Notes: a model not told the origin generated them from the letters alone. Counted from the stretch's first letter, positions 7,453-15,221 are shown. The stretch: DNA of 64,000 nt from Roseobacter sp. MH60115 (GCF_015644665.1 NZ_JADOBQ010000002.1:310001-374000); one strand, 5' to 3'. Program-made: numbers and translations.

Positions 7453-8913
7453 ATGAGCAAGGTGATCAAAGGCGGCATGGTCTGCACAGCGGACCGGACG
7501 TGGAAAGCGGATGTGCTGATCGAGGGCGAAACGATCAGCCAGATCGGCGAAGACCTGAAAGGCGATGAGTACATCGATGCAGAAGGAGCCTATGTGATCC
7601 CCGGCGGGATCGACCCGCATACGCATCTCGAAATGCCGTTCATGGGAACAACTGCGGCAGAAACCTTCGAATCCGGCACCTGGGCCGCAGCGGCTGGCGG
7701 GACAACGATGGTGGTGGATTTCTGCCTGCCCGGCGAGGACGGCTCGATCAAGAACGCGATCAACGAGTGGCACCGAAAATCCGCGCCGCAGATCTGTTCA
7801 GATGTGGGTTACCACATGGCGATCACGGGATGGGACGAGAGTGTCTTTAACGAGATGAAGGACGCCGTCGAGATGGGGGTGAATTCCTTCAAGCACTTCA
7901 TGGCCTACAAAGGCGCGCTGATGATCGAGGATGACGAGATGTTTGCCTCCTTCAAACGCTGTGCTGAACTGGGCGCGCTGCCGATGGTACATGCGGAGAA
8001 CGGCGATCTGGTGGCCGAGATGCAGCAGAAATACTTCGATCAGGGAATTACCGGGCCCGAAGGACATGCCTATTCGCGTCCGCCCGAGTTTGAAGGCGAG
8101 GCCGCCAATCGGGCGATCACAATCGCCGATGCCGCTGGCGTGCCGCTCTACATCGTGCATGTGTCCTGTGAGCAGGCGCATGAGGCGATCCGGCGTGCGC
8201 GACAAAAGGGCATGCGCGTTTACGGCGAGCCGCTGATCCAGTTCCTGACGCTGGATGAAAGCGTCTACTTCGATACGGATTGGGACTATGCGGCGCGGCG
8301 GGTGATGTCCCCGCCGTTCCGGTCGAAAGACCACCAGGACAGTCTGTGGGCTGGCTTGCAGGCCGGGTCCTTACAGGTCGTGGCAACGGATCATGCTGCC
8401 TTCAACACGGAACAGAAACGCGCGGGCCGCAATGATTTCCGGATCATCCCCAATGGGTCGAACGGGCTGGAGGAACGTCTGGCCGTGCTCTGGACCGAAG
8501 GGGTGGAAACCGGGCGGTTGACACCAAATGAATTTGTGGCCTGCACCTCGTCGAACGTGGCCAAGATCCTGAACATCTACCCACGCAAAGGCGCGATTGT
8601 CGAAGGGGCGGATGCGGATATCGTTGTCTGGGATCCGAAGATCACCAAGACAATTTCGCCCAGCAATCATCACTCGGTGCTCGATTACAACGTCTTCGAA
8701 GGGTTCGAGGTCAAGGCGCAGAGCCGATACACGCTGAACCGGGGCGAGGTCATCTGGGCCTGGGGTCAGAACTCGCAGCCGAACCCCGGTCGCGGACGGT
8801 TCATCCCGCGTCCCGCATTCTCCTCTGCCTCCGAGGCACTGAGCAAGTGGAAAGCCCTGACCGCCCCCAAGATGATCAAACGCGATCCAATGAACATTCC
8901 GGCGGGGATCTAG
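7453..8913 (+). CDS. hydA: Dihydropyrimidinase (D-hydantoinase family)
   Basis: A 486-residue amidohydrolase-superfamily enzyme that opens dihydrouracil or dihydrothymine to the N-carbamoyl beta-amino acid, step two of the reductive path. The binuclear metal site is visible: GGIDPHTHLEMP with His56 and His58, the carbamylated lysine in FMAYK (Lys153 by family alignment), His180 in MVHAENGD, a histidine in IVHVSCEQA near 236, and ATDHAAF. Length is standard. A GGGAGAG ribosome site precedes the ATG. It sits between the coupled hypothetical gene and the ABC transporter ATPase, with only six bases to the latter, so transporter and enzyme are co-expressed. Confidence 0.94.
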   Translation: MSKVIKGGMVCTADRTWKADVLIEGETISQIGEDLKGDEYIDAEGAYVIPGGIDPHTHLEMPFMGTTAAETFESGTWAAAAGGTTMVVDFCLPGEDGSIKNAINEWHRKSAPQICSDVGYHMAITGWDESVFNEMKDAVEMGVNSFKHFMAYKGALMIEDDEMFASFKRCAELGALPMVHAENGDLVAEMQQKYFDQGITGPEGHAYSRPPEFEGEAANRAITIADAAGVPLYIVHVSCEQAHEAIRRARQKGMRVYGEPLIQFLTLDESVYFDTDWDYAARRVMSPPFRSKDHQDSLWAGLQAGSLQVVATDHAAFNTEQKRAGRNDFRIIPNGSNGLEERLAVLWTEGVETGRLTPNEFVACTSSNVAKILNIYPRKGAIVEGADADIVVWDPKITKTISPSNHHSVLDYNVFEGFEVKAQSRYTLNRGEVIWAWGQNSQPNPGRGRFIPRPAFSSASEALSKWKALTAPKMIKRDPMNIPAGI

Positions 8914-8919
8914 AGGTTT

Positions 8920-9735
8920 ATGCAAGAGGCTGCGGTGCAAATGCCCGATACGGTGCCCGGGCAAAGCGTGATTTCCGCGCACCACCTGGATCTGACGTTT
9001 CAGACGAATGATGGTCCGGTGCATGCACTGAAGGACGTGTCGCTTGATATCGCGAAGGGGGAGTTTGTCAGCTTCATCGGACCGTCGGGCTGCGGTAAGA
9101 CGACCTTCCTGCGCTGCATGGCCGATCTGGAGCATCCCACAGGCGGGGAGATCACCGTCAATGGCGTGAGCCCGGAAGAGGCGCGCAGGTCCCGCGCCTA
9201 CGGCTATGTTTTTCAAGCCGCTGGTCTCTATCCATGGCGGACCATTGGCGGCAACGTGCGCCTACCACTTGAGATTATGGGCTATTCGAAAGCGGAACAG
9301 GCGGAGCGTGTGGCGCGGGTGTTGGAGTTGGTGGAACTGGCCGGGTTCGAGAATAAATTCCCCTGGCAACTCTCCGGCGGTATGCAGCAACGCGCATCCA
9401 TCGCCCGCGCTTTGGCATTTGACGCCGACATTCTGCTGATGGATGAGCCCTTTGGGGCGCTGGACGAAATTGTCCGTGATCATCTGAATGAACAGCTGCT
9501 GAAGCTTTGGGCGCGGACGCAGAAAACAATTGCCTTCGTTACCCATTCCATCCCCGAGGCCGTTTACCTCAGTACAAAGATTGTGGTGATGTCACCCCGG
9601 CCCGGACGCATTACGGATGTTATAGACAGCCCGTTGCCGCCAGATCGGCCTCTGGACATCCGTGACACGCCAGCGTTTCTGGAAGTGGCACATAGGGTAC
9701 GTGAAGGTTTGCGCGCGGGTCACGGCGATGAGTGA
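8920..9735 (+). CDS. ABC transporter ATP-binding protein, NitT/TauT type
   Basis: A 271-residue ATPase with Walker A GPSGCGKTT (54-62), signature LSGGMQQR (151-158) and Walker B ILLMDEP (171-177), followed by the H-loop VTHS. It resembles the ATPases that serve substrate-binding proteins of the NMT1/THI5 and nitrate/taurine types. AGAGG precedes the ATG closely. Together with two permease genes and a binding-protein gene downstream it forms one importer; the linkage to pyrimidine catabolism suggests uptake of uracil, thymine or a related pyrimidine. A 237-nt gap with unusual structure separates it from the first permease. Confidence 0.92.
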   Translation: MQEAAVQMPDTVPGQSVISAHHLDLTFQTNDGPVHALKDVSLDIAKGEFVSFIGPSGCGKTTFLRCMADLEHPTGGEITVNGVSPEEARRSRAYGYVFQAAGLYPWRTIGGNVRLPLEIMGYSKAEQAERVARVLELVELAGFENKFPWQLSGGMQQRASIARALAFDADILLMDEPFGALDEIVRDHLNEQLLKLWARTQKTIAFVTHSIPEAVYLSTKIVVMSPRPGRITDVIDSPLPPDRPLDIRDTPAFLEVAHRVREGLRAGHGDE

Positions 9736-9749
9736 TATGTCGAAAACGG

Positions 9750-9783
9750 CCCGGGCGCGCAACAATTGTATCGCCCGCCCGGG
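9750..9783 (+). other. GC-rich hairpin after the ABC ATPase gene
   Basis: Arms CCCGGGCG (9750-9757) and CGCCCGGG (9776-9783) pair perfectly around an 18-nt loop. No T-tract follows, so it is not a classical terminator; it may stabilise the upstream mRNA end or pause polymerase before the structured leader at 9882-9960. Confidence 0.5.
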
Positions 9784-9881
9784 TCCGATCCGCTGTTTGT
9801 GTAGGGAGGCGGGCTCCCTTTTCATCGTTCACGGTCATCGGCATGCCTGCCTGTACCGTGTGGAGATCAAATCAGTTATCT

Positions 9882-9960
9882 CTTTCATTGTTCTTAAAAT
9901 ATGCAAAAAATTTTTCCAGTCTGCCAAAGTTGAATATGCATATTTACAGAACAATGAAGG
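9882..9960 (+). promoter_or_regulatory. Long AT-rich hairpin leader of the transporter permease gene
   Basis: Bases 9882-9904 pair with 9938-9960 to give 22 base pairs (one G-U) with single-base bulges at 9896 and 9947 and a 33-nt loop. The 3' arm ends in GAAGG, which is part of the ribosome site GAAGGGAAG of the permease starting at 9973, so folding would mask translation initiation. The centre also holds the DNA palindrome AATATGCATATT (9933-9944). The segment is much richer in A and T than its neighbours. It may be a cis-regulatory RNA, a DNA operator, or an inserted inverted-repeat element. Confidence 0.5.
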
Positions 9961-9972
9961 GAAGATTCTGCC

Positions 9973-10836
9973 ATGAGCCGAAACACCCTGCCTGTTCTGA
10001 CGGTGGTTCTGGCAATTTTCCTGCTTTGGTACATAGCGGCAATCTTCCTGAATGCTGCGTGGGCGCACGACAAGGCGACCCGCAGCGGCGAGGTGCTGAC
10101 CACGCAGACGTTGGTTGCCGATACATGGTCACAGGAGAAACCGAAGCTACCGGCACCGCATCAGGTGGGAGCAGAAATTTGGAAGACCACTGTTGAAAAG
10201 AAAATTACCTCCAAAAGATCGCTGATTTATCATTCCTGGGTGACGTTGAGCGCGACATTGATTGGATTTGCGCTGGGGACGGGGCTCGGCATCGCCCTTG
10301 CCGTTGGGATTGTCTATAATCGCACCATGGATATGTCTGTGATGCCTTGGGTCATTGCCAGTCAGACCATCCCGATTCTGGCGATCGCTCCGATGATCAT
10401 CGTCGTGTTGAACGCAGTGGGGATATCGGGGCTGCTGCCCAAAGCGATGATATCGATGTACCTGTCCTTTTTCCCGGTCGTGGTGGGGATGGTCAAAGGT
10501 CTGCGCAGTCCGGATGCGATGCAGTTGGATCAGATGCGCACGTGGAATGCGAGCGCAACCCAGACGTTCTGGCGGCTGCGCTTGCCGTGTTCGATGCCGT
10601 TTCTTTTCACTTCCCTGAAAATTGCCATGGCGGCATCACTGGTCGGTGCCATTGTCGGCGAATTGCCGACCGGTGCGGTTGCCGGTCTCGGTGCACGTTT
10701 GTTGGCGGGCAGTTACTACGGGCAGACAATTCAGATCTGGTCGGCGCTCATCATGGCGGCAGCCTTGGCAGCGGCGCTGGTGGCACTGATTGGCTTCGTT
10801 CAGCGCATGACCCTGAAACGGATGGGCATGGCATGA
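9973..10836 (+). CDS. ABC transporter permease (first)
   Basis: A 287-residue inner-membrane permease of the BPD_transp_1 (SsuC/TauC) type. An N-terminal signal-anchor helix (about 7-27) is followed by a periplasmic or cytoplasmic stretch to about residue 80, then five or six helices. The coupling loop with the EAA-like motif is near residues 190-215 (NASATQTFWRLRLPCSMPFLF). The ribosome site GAAGGGAAG lies inside the 3' arm of the upstream hairpin. The stop overlaps the start of the second permease. It should pair with that subunit, the ATPase at 8920 and the binding protein at 11695 as one importer. Confidence 0.9.
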   Translation: MSRNTLPVLTVVLAIFLLWYIAAIFLNAAWAHDKATRSGEVLTTQTLVADTWSQEKPKLPAPHQVGAEIWKTTVEKKITSKRSLIYHSWVTLSATLIGFALGTGLGIALAVGIVYNRTMDMSVMPWVIASQTIPILAIAPMIIVVLNAVGISGLLPKAMISMYLSFFPVVVGMVKGLRSPDAMQLDQMRTWNASATQTFWRLRLPCSMPFLFTSLKIAMAASLVGAIVGELPTGAVAGLGARLLAGSYYGQTIQIWSALIMAAALAAALVALIGFVQRMTLKRMGMA

Positions 10837-11675
10837 TGTGGCTGGTGTTCGCCTTTGGCGCCTGGGCCCTGGGGTGGTGGGTAAATGCACGCCTGGCAGC
10901 TTTGCCGCGCACGCGGGTCACCGGCCTCGTCGTCCCGTTGATCTTCGGCCTTACGTTGATCGCCATTTGGGAAGGGGTTGTGCGCGGGTTCGATATAAGC
11001 GCTGTTTTACTGCCCGCTCCTTCCATGATTGCAGCGCGCTTTGCCGCGTCGACTGCGATCCTCTGGGAGGATTTCGTTCAAACCGTCATCAAGGGCGCGC
11101 TGACCGGCTATGTTTCGGGCTGTGGGGCGGCCTTTCTGGTCGCCATCCTTGTGGACAGGTTCGATTTCCTGCGCCGGGGGCTTCTGCCGGTGGGCAACTT
11201 CGTTGCTGCCCTGCCGGTCATCGGTATGGCGCCCATTCTGGTCATGTGGTTCGGCTTTGACTGGCAGTCCAAGGCTGCCGTGGTTGTGGTAATGGTGTTC
11301 TTCCCCATGCTCGTGAACACGGTACAGGGATTGGCCGACAGCTCCGCGATGCAGCGCGATCTGATGCGCACCTATGCCGCGGGCTATTGGACCACCTTGC
11401 TGAAGCTTCGATTGCCCGCCGCGATGCCCTTCATCTTCAATGGGTTGAAGATTGCCAGTACACTGGCGCTTATCGGGGCCATTGTTGCCGAATTTTTTGG
11501 CTCCCCCATACGTGGAATGGGGTTTCGGATTTCCACATCGGTGGGACAGCTTGCGCTTGATCTGGTCTGGGCGGAGATTGTTGTCGCAGCGCTAGTGGGA
11601 TCGGCGTTCTACGGGATCGTTGCGCTGATCGAACGGATGGTGACCTTCTGGCATCCGTCCCAAAGACACTTATAA
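10833..11675 (+). CDS. ABC transporter permease (second)
   Basis: A 280-residue permease of the same BPD_transp_1 type, starting at ATGATG overlapping the first permease stop by four bases; the open frame extends far upstream but only because it runs antiphase through the first gene. Helices begin at once (MMWLVFAFGAWALGWW), and the EAA-like loop appears around residue 185 (TYAAGYWTTLLKLRLPAAMPFIF). Two non-identical permeases in one NitT/TauT-type system match the layout of the hydroxymethylpyrimidine (ThiXY-like) and related transporters. A GGAG site and a 19-base gap lead to the binding-protein gene. Confidence 0.9.
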   Translation: MMWLVFAFGAWALGWWVNARLAALPRTRVTGLVVPLIFGLTLIAIWEGVVRGFDISAVLLPAPSMIAARFAASTAILWEDFVQTVIKGALTGYVSGCGAAFLVAILVDRFDFLRRGLLPVGNFVAALPVIGMAPILVMWFGFDWQSKAAVVVVMVFFPMLVNTVQGLADSSAMQRDLMRTYAAGYWTTLLKLRLPAAMPFIFNGLKIASTLALIGAIVAEFFGSPIRGMGFRISTSVGQLALDLVWAEIVVAALVGSAFYGIVALIERMVTFWHPSQRHL

Positions 11676-11694
11676 AAGACCAAACAAGGAGAGT

Positions 11695-12687
11695 ATGATG
11701 AAAACGATATCGACACTTGCAGCGGGGGCTGCACTTGGGGTGTGGGGGATGGCCGCACAGGCGGCCGATGACGTGACACTACAGTTGAAGTGGGTCACGC
11801 AGGCGCAATTTGCAGGCTATTACGTCGCGCTCGACAAGGGCTTTTACGAAGAGGAAGACCTGGACGTCACGATCAAACCGGGCGGGCCGGATATTGCGCC
11901 GACCCAGGTGCTGGCAGGCGGCGGCGCTGATGTGACCGTGGAGTGGATGCCCGCAGCACTGGCCGCACGTGAAAAGGGTCTTGGCATGGTCAATATCGCG
12001 CAGCCCTTCAAATCGTCGGGCATGATGCTGACCTGCCGCAAGGATGCCGGTGTTGCGAGTACGGATGACTTTGCCGGTAAAACGCTGGGGGTCTGGTTCT
12101 TTGGCAATGAATTCCCTTTCCTCAGCTGGATGAGCAAGCTTGATATCCCGACCGACGGATCCGACAACGGCGTGACAGTTCTCAAGCAGGGCTTCAACGT
12201 CGATCCGCTCCTGCAAGGGCAGGCCGCCTGCGTATCCACAATGACGTATAACGAGTATTGGCAGGTCATAGATGCGGGGTTGACCCCTGAGGATCTGACT
12301 GTCTTCAAATACGAAGAGCAGGGTGTCGCGACTCTCGAAGACGGGCTCTATGCGTTGGAAGAAAACCTTGCTGACCCGGCGTTTCAGGACAAGATGGTGC
12401 GGTTTGTGCGTGCGTCGATGAAGGGCTGGAAATATGCCGAGGAAAATCCCGACGAGGCGGCTGAAATCGTGCTCGACAACGATGCCAGCGGTGCGCAGAC
12501 GGAAGAGCATCAGAAACGCATGATGGGTGAGATTGCCAAACTGACGGCGGGCAGCAATGGCGCGCTTGATCCGGCGGACTACGAACGTACCGTGGCTTCC
12601 CTGCTGTCGGGCGGCTCGGATCCGGTCATCACCAAAGCGCCCGAGGGCGCCTGGACGCATATGATCACCGACAAGGCGCTCAACTAA
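11695..12687 (+). CDS. ABC transporter substrate-binding protein, NMT1/THI5-like
   Basis: A 330-residue periplasmic protein with a Sec signal peptide (cleavage expected after AAQA-A, about residue 23). The mature start VTLQLKWVTQAQFAGYYVALDKGFY is the hallmark of NMT1/THI5-like proteins, which bind pyrimidine moieties in thiamine-precursor uptake as well as other small ligands. The gene ends the pyrimidine operon and is followed by a strong terminator at 12712. Genome context favours uracil, thymine or a pyrimidine precursor as ligand; thiamine-pyrimidine uptake is the main alternative, but no thi gene and no recognisable TPP riboswitch is seen upstream. Confidence 0.88.
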   Translation: MMKTISTLAAGAALGVWGMAAQAADDVTLQLKWVTQAQFAGYYVALDKGFYEEEDLDVTIKPGGPDIAPTQVLAGGGADVTVEWMPAALAAREKGLGMVNIAQPFKSSGMMLTCRKDAGVASTDDFAGKTLGVWFFGNEFPFLSWMSKLDIPTDGSDNGVTVLKQGFNVDPLLQGQAACVSTMTYNEYWQVIDAGLTPEDLTVFKYEEQGVATLEDGLYALEENLADPAFQDKMVRFVRASMKGWKYAEENPDEAAEIVLDNDASGAQTEEHQKRMMGEIAKLTAGSNGALDPADYERTVASLLSGGSDPVITKAPEGAWTHMITDKALN

Positions 12688-12711
12688 GCGGTTTTGTGCA
12701 AGTTACGTGGG

Positions 12712-12737
12712 AAGGCCGGCGTTTTGCCGGCCTTTTT
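12712..12737 (+). terminator. Intrinsic terminator of the pyrimidine transport operon
   Basis: Perfect 9-bp stem AAGGCCGGC / GCCGGCCTT with a GTTTT loop, followed by a T run, 24 bases after the binding-protein stop. Confidence 0.85.
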
Positions 12738-12807
12738 GCGTTCCCGGTACTGGACTTTGCGACCCGGAACGCCATTTCACGTTCTAAGCCAAGGGAGTAG
12801 CCGGATC

Positions 12808-13071
12808 GTGAGTAATATGGAAAGTCTCGAAGGTCAGTTGACGGAAAAAGAGCGCCAGGCGCGTGTACATGCGAAGGCATTGGCGTCCATCAAATCCGCA
12901 GAAGTCAAACGGGAAGCGAGCGGCTACGCGGTTATGGCGAGCGCTCTCAGCTATGGAGAGGGGGCAATGGGCGACGGGGTCTTCGGCAAGATCAGCCATG
13001 CTGCAAAGCTTTTCTGTATCCTCTTCGCAATGCTGGTGCCCAGCCTGCTGATCTGGAGCCTCTTGCTCTGA
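12808..13071 (+). CDS. Small hypothetical protein with C-terminal membrane helix
   Basis: An 87-residue protein read from GTG at 12808, chosen because AGGGAG stands ten bases ahead (12792-12797) and the upstream open frame crosses the terminator at 12712. The first half is charged and helical (ESLEGQLTEKERQARVHAKA); the last 25 residues form one hydrophobic helix (LFCILFAMLVPSLLIWSLLL), suggesting a tail-anchored inner-membrane protein. I recognise no family. It stands alone between the pyrimidine operon and a convergent cold-shock gene. An ATG nine bases downstream is an alternative start. Confidence 0.6.
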   Translation: MSNMESLEGQLTEKERQARVHAKALASIKSAEVKREASGYAVMASALSYGEGAMGDGVFGKISHAAKLFCILFAMLVPSLLIWSLLL

Positions 13072-13166
13072 GCATTCCACTCCAGGCGGGGCCGGAAGGC
13101 GACAATATGAAGCGCATTCCTTTCGAGAATGGTTTCAAAGTAGAATTCAAACGTTGATCAACAAAA

Positions 13167-13193
13167 AAAACCGGCCTGATCCAGGCCGGTTTT
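13167..13193 (-). terminator. Intrinsic terminator of cold-shock copy 2
   Basis: A 12-bp stem (AAAACCGGCCTG / CAGGCCGGTTTT, loop ATC) followed on the minus strand by a run of Ts, 22 bases after the cold-shock stop. It can also serve the plus-strand gene ending at 13071. Confidence 0.85.
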
Positions 13194-13214
13194 CCGTCGT
13201 GTTTTACAGCTGGA

Positions 13215-13421
13215 TTATGCCAGCGCGATGTTTGTCGCGCTTTCGCGGCCGTCACGGCCTGCTTCGATGTCGAAAGTCACTTTCTGGTTGTCCGCCAGAC
13301 CTGTGAGGCCTGCGCGCTCAACAGCAGAGATGTGTACGAACACGTCCTTGCTGCCGCCGTCAGGTGCGATGAAGCCGAAGCCTTTTGTGGTGTTGAACCA
13401 TTTCACGGTGCCTGTGGCCAT
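13215..13421 (-). CDS. Cold-shock domain protein (copy 2)
   Basis: A 68-residue cold-shock domain protein with RNP1 KGFGFI and RNP2 DVFVHIS. Start ATG at 13421 has GGAG about nine bases ahead; an open frame continuing upstream is not needed. It differs from copy 1 (1218-1424) by six conservative residues, and long exact nucleotide stretches are shared. Both genes face the same way and bracket the pyrimidine cluster. It has its own strong terminator. Function: RNA chaperone, probably with different induction from copy 1. Confidence 0.95.
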   Translation of the reverse strand: MATGTVKWFNTTKGFGFIAPDGGSKDVFVHISAVERAGLTGLADNQKVTFDIEAGRDGRESATNIALA

Positions 13422-13644
13422 ATCCGTGGTCTCCTTTAAAAGTGCCATCCGCGTGTGTGCGATGGCCTGGCGAGGTCGGTCTGGATCGAAGACTGACCGC
13501 CCGATTAAGAGACAGCAGGTCGAAAAAGAATAACGTTTGCGATGCGGCATATGACAGATGGGGAACAAACTGGCAAGAGAAACCGGATGTGAAGGGGCTG
13601 GGTCGGCCTATGTTTGTCGGAATATTTCCTTACCGTGTAATGCG

Positions 13645-13899
13645 CTAGCCGCGCTGCTTCGAAAGCGGGCTTCCGGCGGGCATCCGTGAAGAGTAAGGCA
13701 ACAGCGCCGGCCGCTGTGGGGGCGATTTCGTCATGGCTTGCCGGGTCATGCCCGCGATGATCAGGGTCGCCGTCAGGCCAAGACCGACAAGAACATAGAG
13801 CCCCAGCGCGGTCAGGAAGCTCACCTCGAAAAACACCAAAGCGAGCAAAAAGGTGAAAAAGCCGCACAGTCCTCCAACCAAGGTAGAAATGATCGCCAT
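13645..13899 (-). CDS. Small membrane protein, hypothetical
   Basis: An 84-residue protein with two predicted membrane helices (residues about 3-24 and 28-48), joined by a very short turn, and a polar, Pro/Ser-rich cytoplasmic tail (MTKSPPQRPALLPYSSRMP). An AGGAGGA ribosome site (minus strand, bases about 13907-13913) precedes ATG at 13899, which supports real translation. No known family is recognised. It is a single-gene unit between the cold-shock promoter and an intergenic stretch. Confidence 0.65.
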   Translation of the reverse strand: MAIISTLVGGLCGFFTFLLALVFFEVSFLTALGLYVLVGLGLTATLIIAGMTRQAMTKSPPQRPALLPYSSRMPAGSPLSKQRG

Positions 13900-14162
13900 T
13901 TCTTAATCCTCCTTAGTACTTGTACCAAGCGGGAGGTTGATCAAACGTTAATATGGGGGCGAAAATGCGCTGGAGCTGGGCAACTTCTTTAATCTAAAGC
14001 GCGACAATGTCAGGATTTGTCCCGATGGCCGGTAGATATCCAGAGGCCGATCCACGCAACCTGTTGTGGCTGGATGGGCAGCAGCTGCTAAATACTGTCC
14101 CACTTTTGGTGCATCTCAACGTCAGCTTCGACCGAAAGGCAGGCAATTAACTAAAATCTTAA
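13900..14162. other. Intergenic stretch, no gene recognised
   Basis: This part must hold the promoter of the small membrane protein gene on the minus strand. I see no conserved RNA, coding frame with a good ribosome site, or repeat. A hairpin at its right edge (14163-14179) is listed separately. Confidence 0.5.
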
Positions 14163-14179
14163 AGAGTTTCGAAAACTCT
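14163..14179 (-). terminator. Possible terminator of the histidine phosphatase gene
   Basis: Arms AGAGTTT / AAACTCT pair around CGA, 36 bases past the phosphatase stop on the minus strand. T-rich bases (TTTAAGATTTT) follow, but the stem is short and AT-rich. Confidence 0.4.
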
Positions 14180-14214
14180 GCCGCACCGCCAGCACATCCG
14201 CGCTCGTACCTGAG

Positions 14215-14706
14215 TTAGAGGCCCACAGTCAACCGCGTCACCTGCCGTCTGCCCATGCTTTGCAGGGTAATGACCCCTATCTCACCATATGCTTGCGGCG
14301 CCTCGCCCGTACCCCCGAGCTCCGCCCATATCGTACGCAGATTGCCCTTGTTGCCGATCCAGATCACGGTGCCCTCCGGGTGGGCGCGCGTCATTGTGGC
14401 ACCGGCGCGTTCCTTCGGGATGATCGTCACGGGCAGATCCAGCGCCTTTGACAGAGGCTCGGCGGTTTGCAGATTGCGGGAGATGTCGGGGCTGTAAATC
14501 GCGTCCAGTTCATAGTCCGCCAAGGCTTGGGGCAAGAGCGCAGCGCGCGCCAACCCCTGCGTGTTGAGGATTTCGCCTGTCCTGTCCGCATGACGCACCA
14601 GAATAACGGTAGTGCGGGCCGAATAGGGCACGGATTGCGGCGTGCAGGCCGCAAGAAGGGTGCACATGGTCAGGCCGGTGAGGAAAGCGCGACGTATCAT
14701 GGCCAT
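14215..14706 (-). CDS. Histidine phosphatase family lipoprotein
   Basis: A 163-residue protein with a lipoprotein signal (MAMIRRAFLTGLTMCTLLAAC, lipobox LLAAC, lipidated Cys about 21), so it is probably anchored in the outer or inner membrane. The phosphohistidine motif is VRHADR (in place of the classical RHGE), which is characteristic of SixA/YfbT-like small histidine phosphatases, and ISRNLQTAEPL carries the second arginine. The start was set at 14706 to give a compact signal peptide; ATGs 18-24 bases upstream are possible. No convincing ribosome site is visible. It is divergent from a small transcript unit. Confidence 0.72.
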   Translation of the reverse strand: MAMIRRAFLTGLTMCTLLAACTPQSVPYSARTTVILVRHADRTGEILNTQGLARAALLPQALADYELDAIYSPDISRNLQTAEPLSKALDLPVTIIPKERAGATMTRAHPEGTVIWIGNKGNLRTIWAELGGTGEAPQAYGEIGVITLQSMGRRQVTRLTVGL

Positions 14707-14804
14707 AGTCTTGCCGCCGGGCATCCGCATTTCAACTGCTTTGATTGGTCCGACCGACACCGACCGCAGAAAAAGTTAAGAAAGTTCCGAAAAATCGCAT
14801 CAAG

Positions 14805-14820
14805 TGTGAACCGGATCACA
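14805..14820. promoter_or_regulatory. CRP/FNR-type palindrome
   Basis: TGTGAACCGGATCACA matches the CRP-family pattern TGTGA-N6-TCACA exactly in both arms. A second half-site TGTGAGCCGG begins at 14853. It lies 77 bp before the small unit at 14897 and 99 bp before the divergent phosphatase gene. Confidence 0.4.
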
Positions 14821-14896
14821 TACCTGAGGTGGAAAATACCGCTAGATAGAGATGTGAGCCGGGGTGATTTACCTCCTCGGAAGTGGAGTAACGATT

Positions 14897-15064
14897 GTGA
14901 CCAGAGTACCTGATTTAAATGACGACCCCCGGGGCATTTCCCCGGATTTCACCCCGGTTCCGCGCACCTCTTCCTGGCGTGCAACGGGGCGCAGCCCAGT
15001 CAACCGTCGTCCCGGTCCGAAATGCCCCTCTACCTGGCGTTTCACCGACTGGGCTGCTCTCTGA
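14897..15064 (+). CDS. Small Pro/Arg-rich ORF (55 aa), unknown
   Basis: GTG at 14897 is preceded by GGAG (14885-14888) with eight bases spacing, and the frame runs 55 codons to TGA. The product is basic and rich in Pro, Arg, Ser and Trp, with two related pieces (SSWRATGRSP and STWRFTDWAA). No domain is recognised. The same DNA folds into several hairpins and ends in a strong terminator, so it may be a structured non-coding transcript rather than, or as well as, a protein. Ranked as a plausible but unproven gene. Confidence 0.45.
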   Translation: MTRVPDLNDDPRGISPDFTPVPRTSSWRATGRSPVNRRPGPKCPSTWRFTDWAAL

Positions 15065-15139
15065 CTAAAGGAACGCAGTTTCTCCCCCTGCGTTTCCTTC
15101 TTCCCTGACGGGTCGGTGTTTCACCGGCCCGTTTTTTTT
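14929..15139 (+). ncRNA. Candidate structured transcript
   Basis: Four hairpins follow one another on the plus strand: CCGGGG/CCCCGG (14929-14945), a perfect 11-bp pair GCAGCCCAGTC/GACTGGGCTGC (14991-15001 with 15047-15057), an 11-bp stem with one bulge (AAGGAACGCAG/CTGCGTTTCCTT, about 15067-15100), and a terminator stem at 15108-15132 with eight Ts. No known RNA family was recognised by eye. The alternative is the 55-codon ORF that overlaps it. Confidence 0.35.
15108..15139 (+). terminator. Strong intrinsic terminator
   Basis: An 11-bp stem (ACGGGTCGGTG / CACCGGCCCGT, one wobble) with a TTT loop is followed by a run of eight Ts. It ends the small unit at 14897. Confidence 0.85.
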
Positions 15140-15221
15140 CCTCCTTTGATCAAGCCGTCTGGCAAATGCCGTGTCGAGGTGCCAGAAACGGCGCCAGAGC
15201 AGGCAGGGGCAGGGTGTGCGT

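Noticed and set aside
9673-9972. A small gene in the gap after the ABC ATPase
   Set aside because: Frames here lack good ribosome sites and cross the structured leader; no protein family recognised.
10347-10832. Upstream extension of the second permease through the first permease
   Set aside because: Codons before 10833 read the first permease out of phase; the ATG at 10833 overlaps the first stop and starts a hydrophobic helix.
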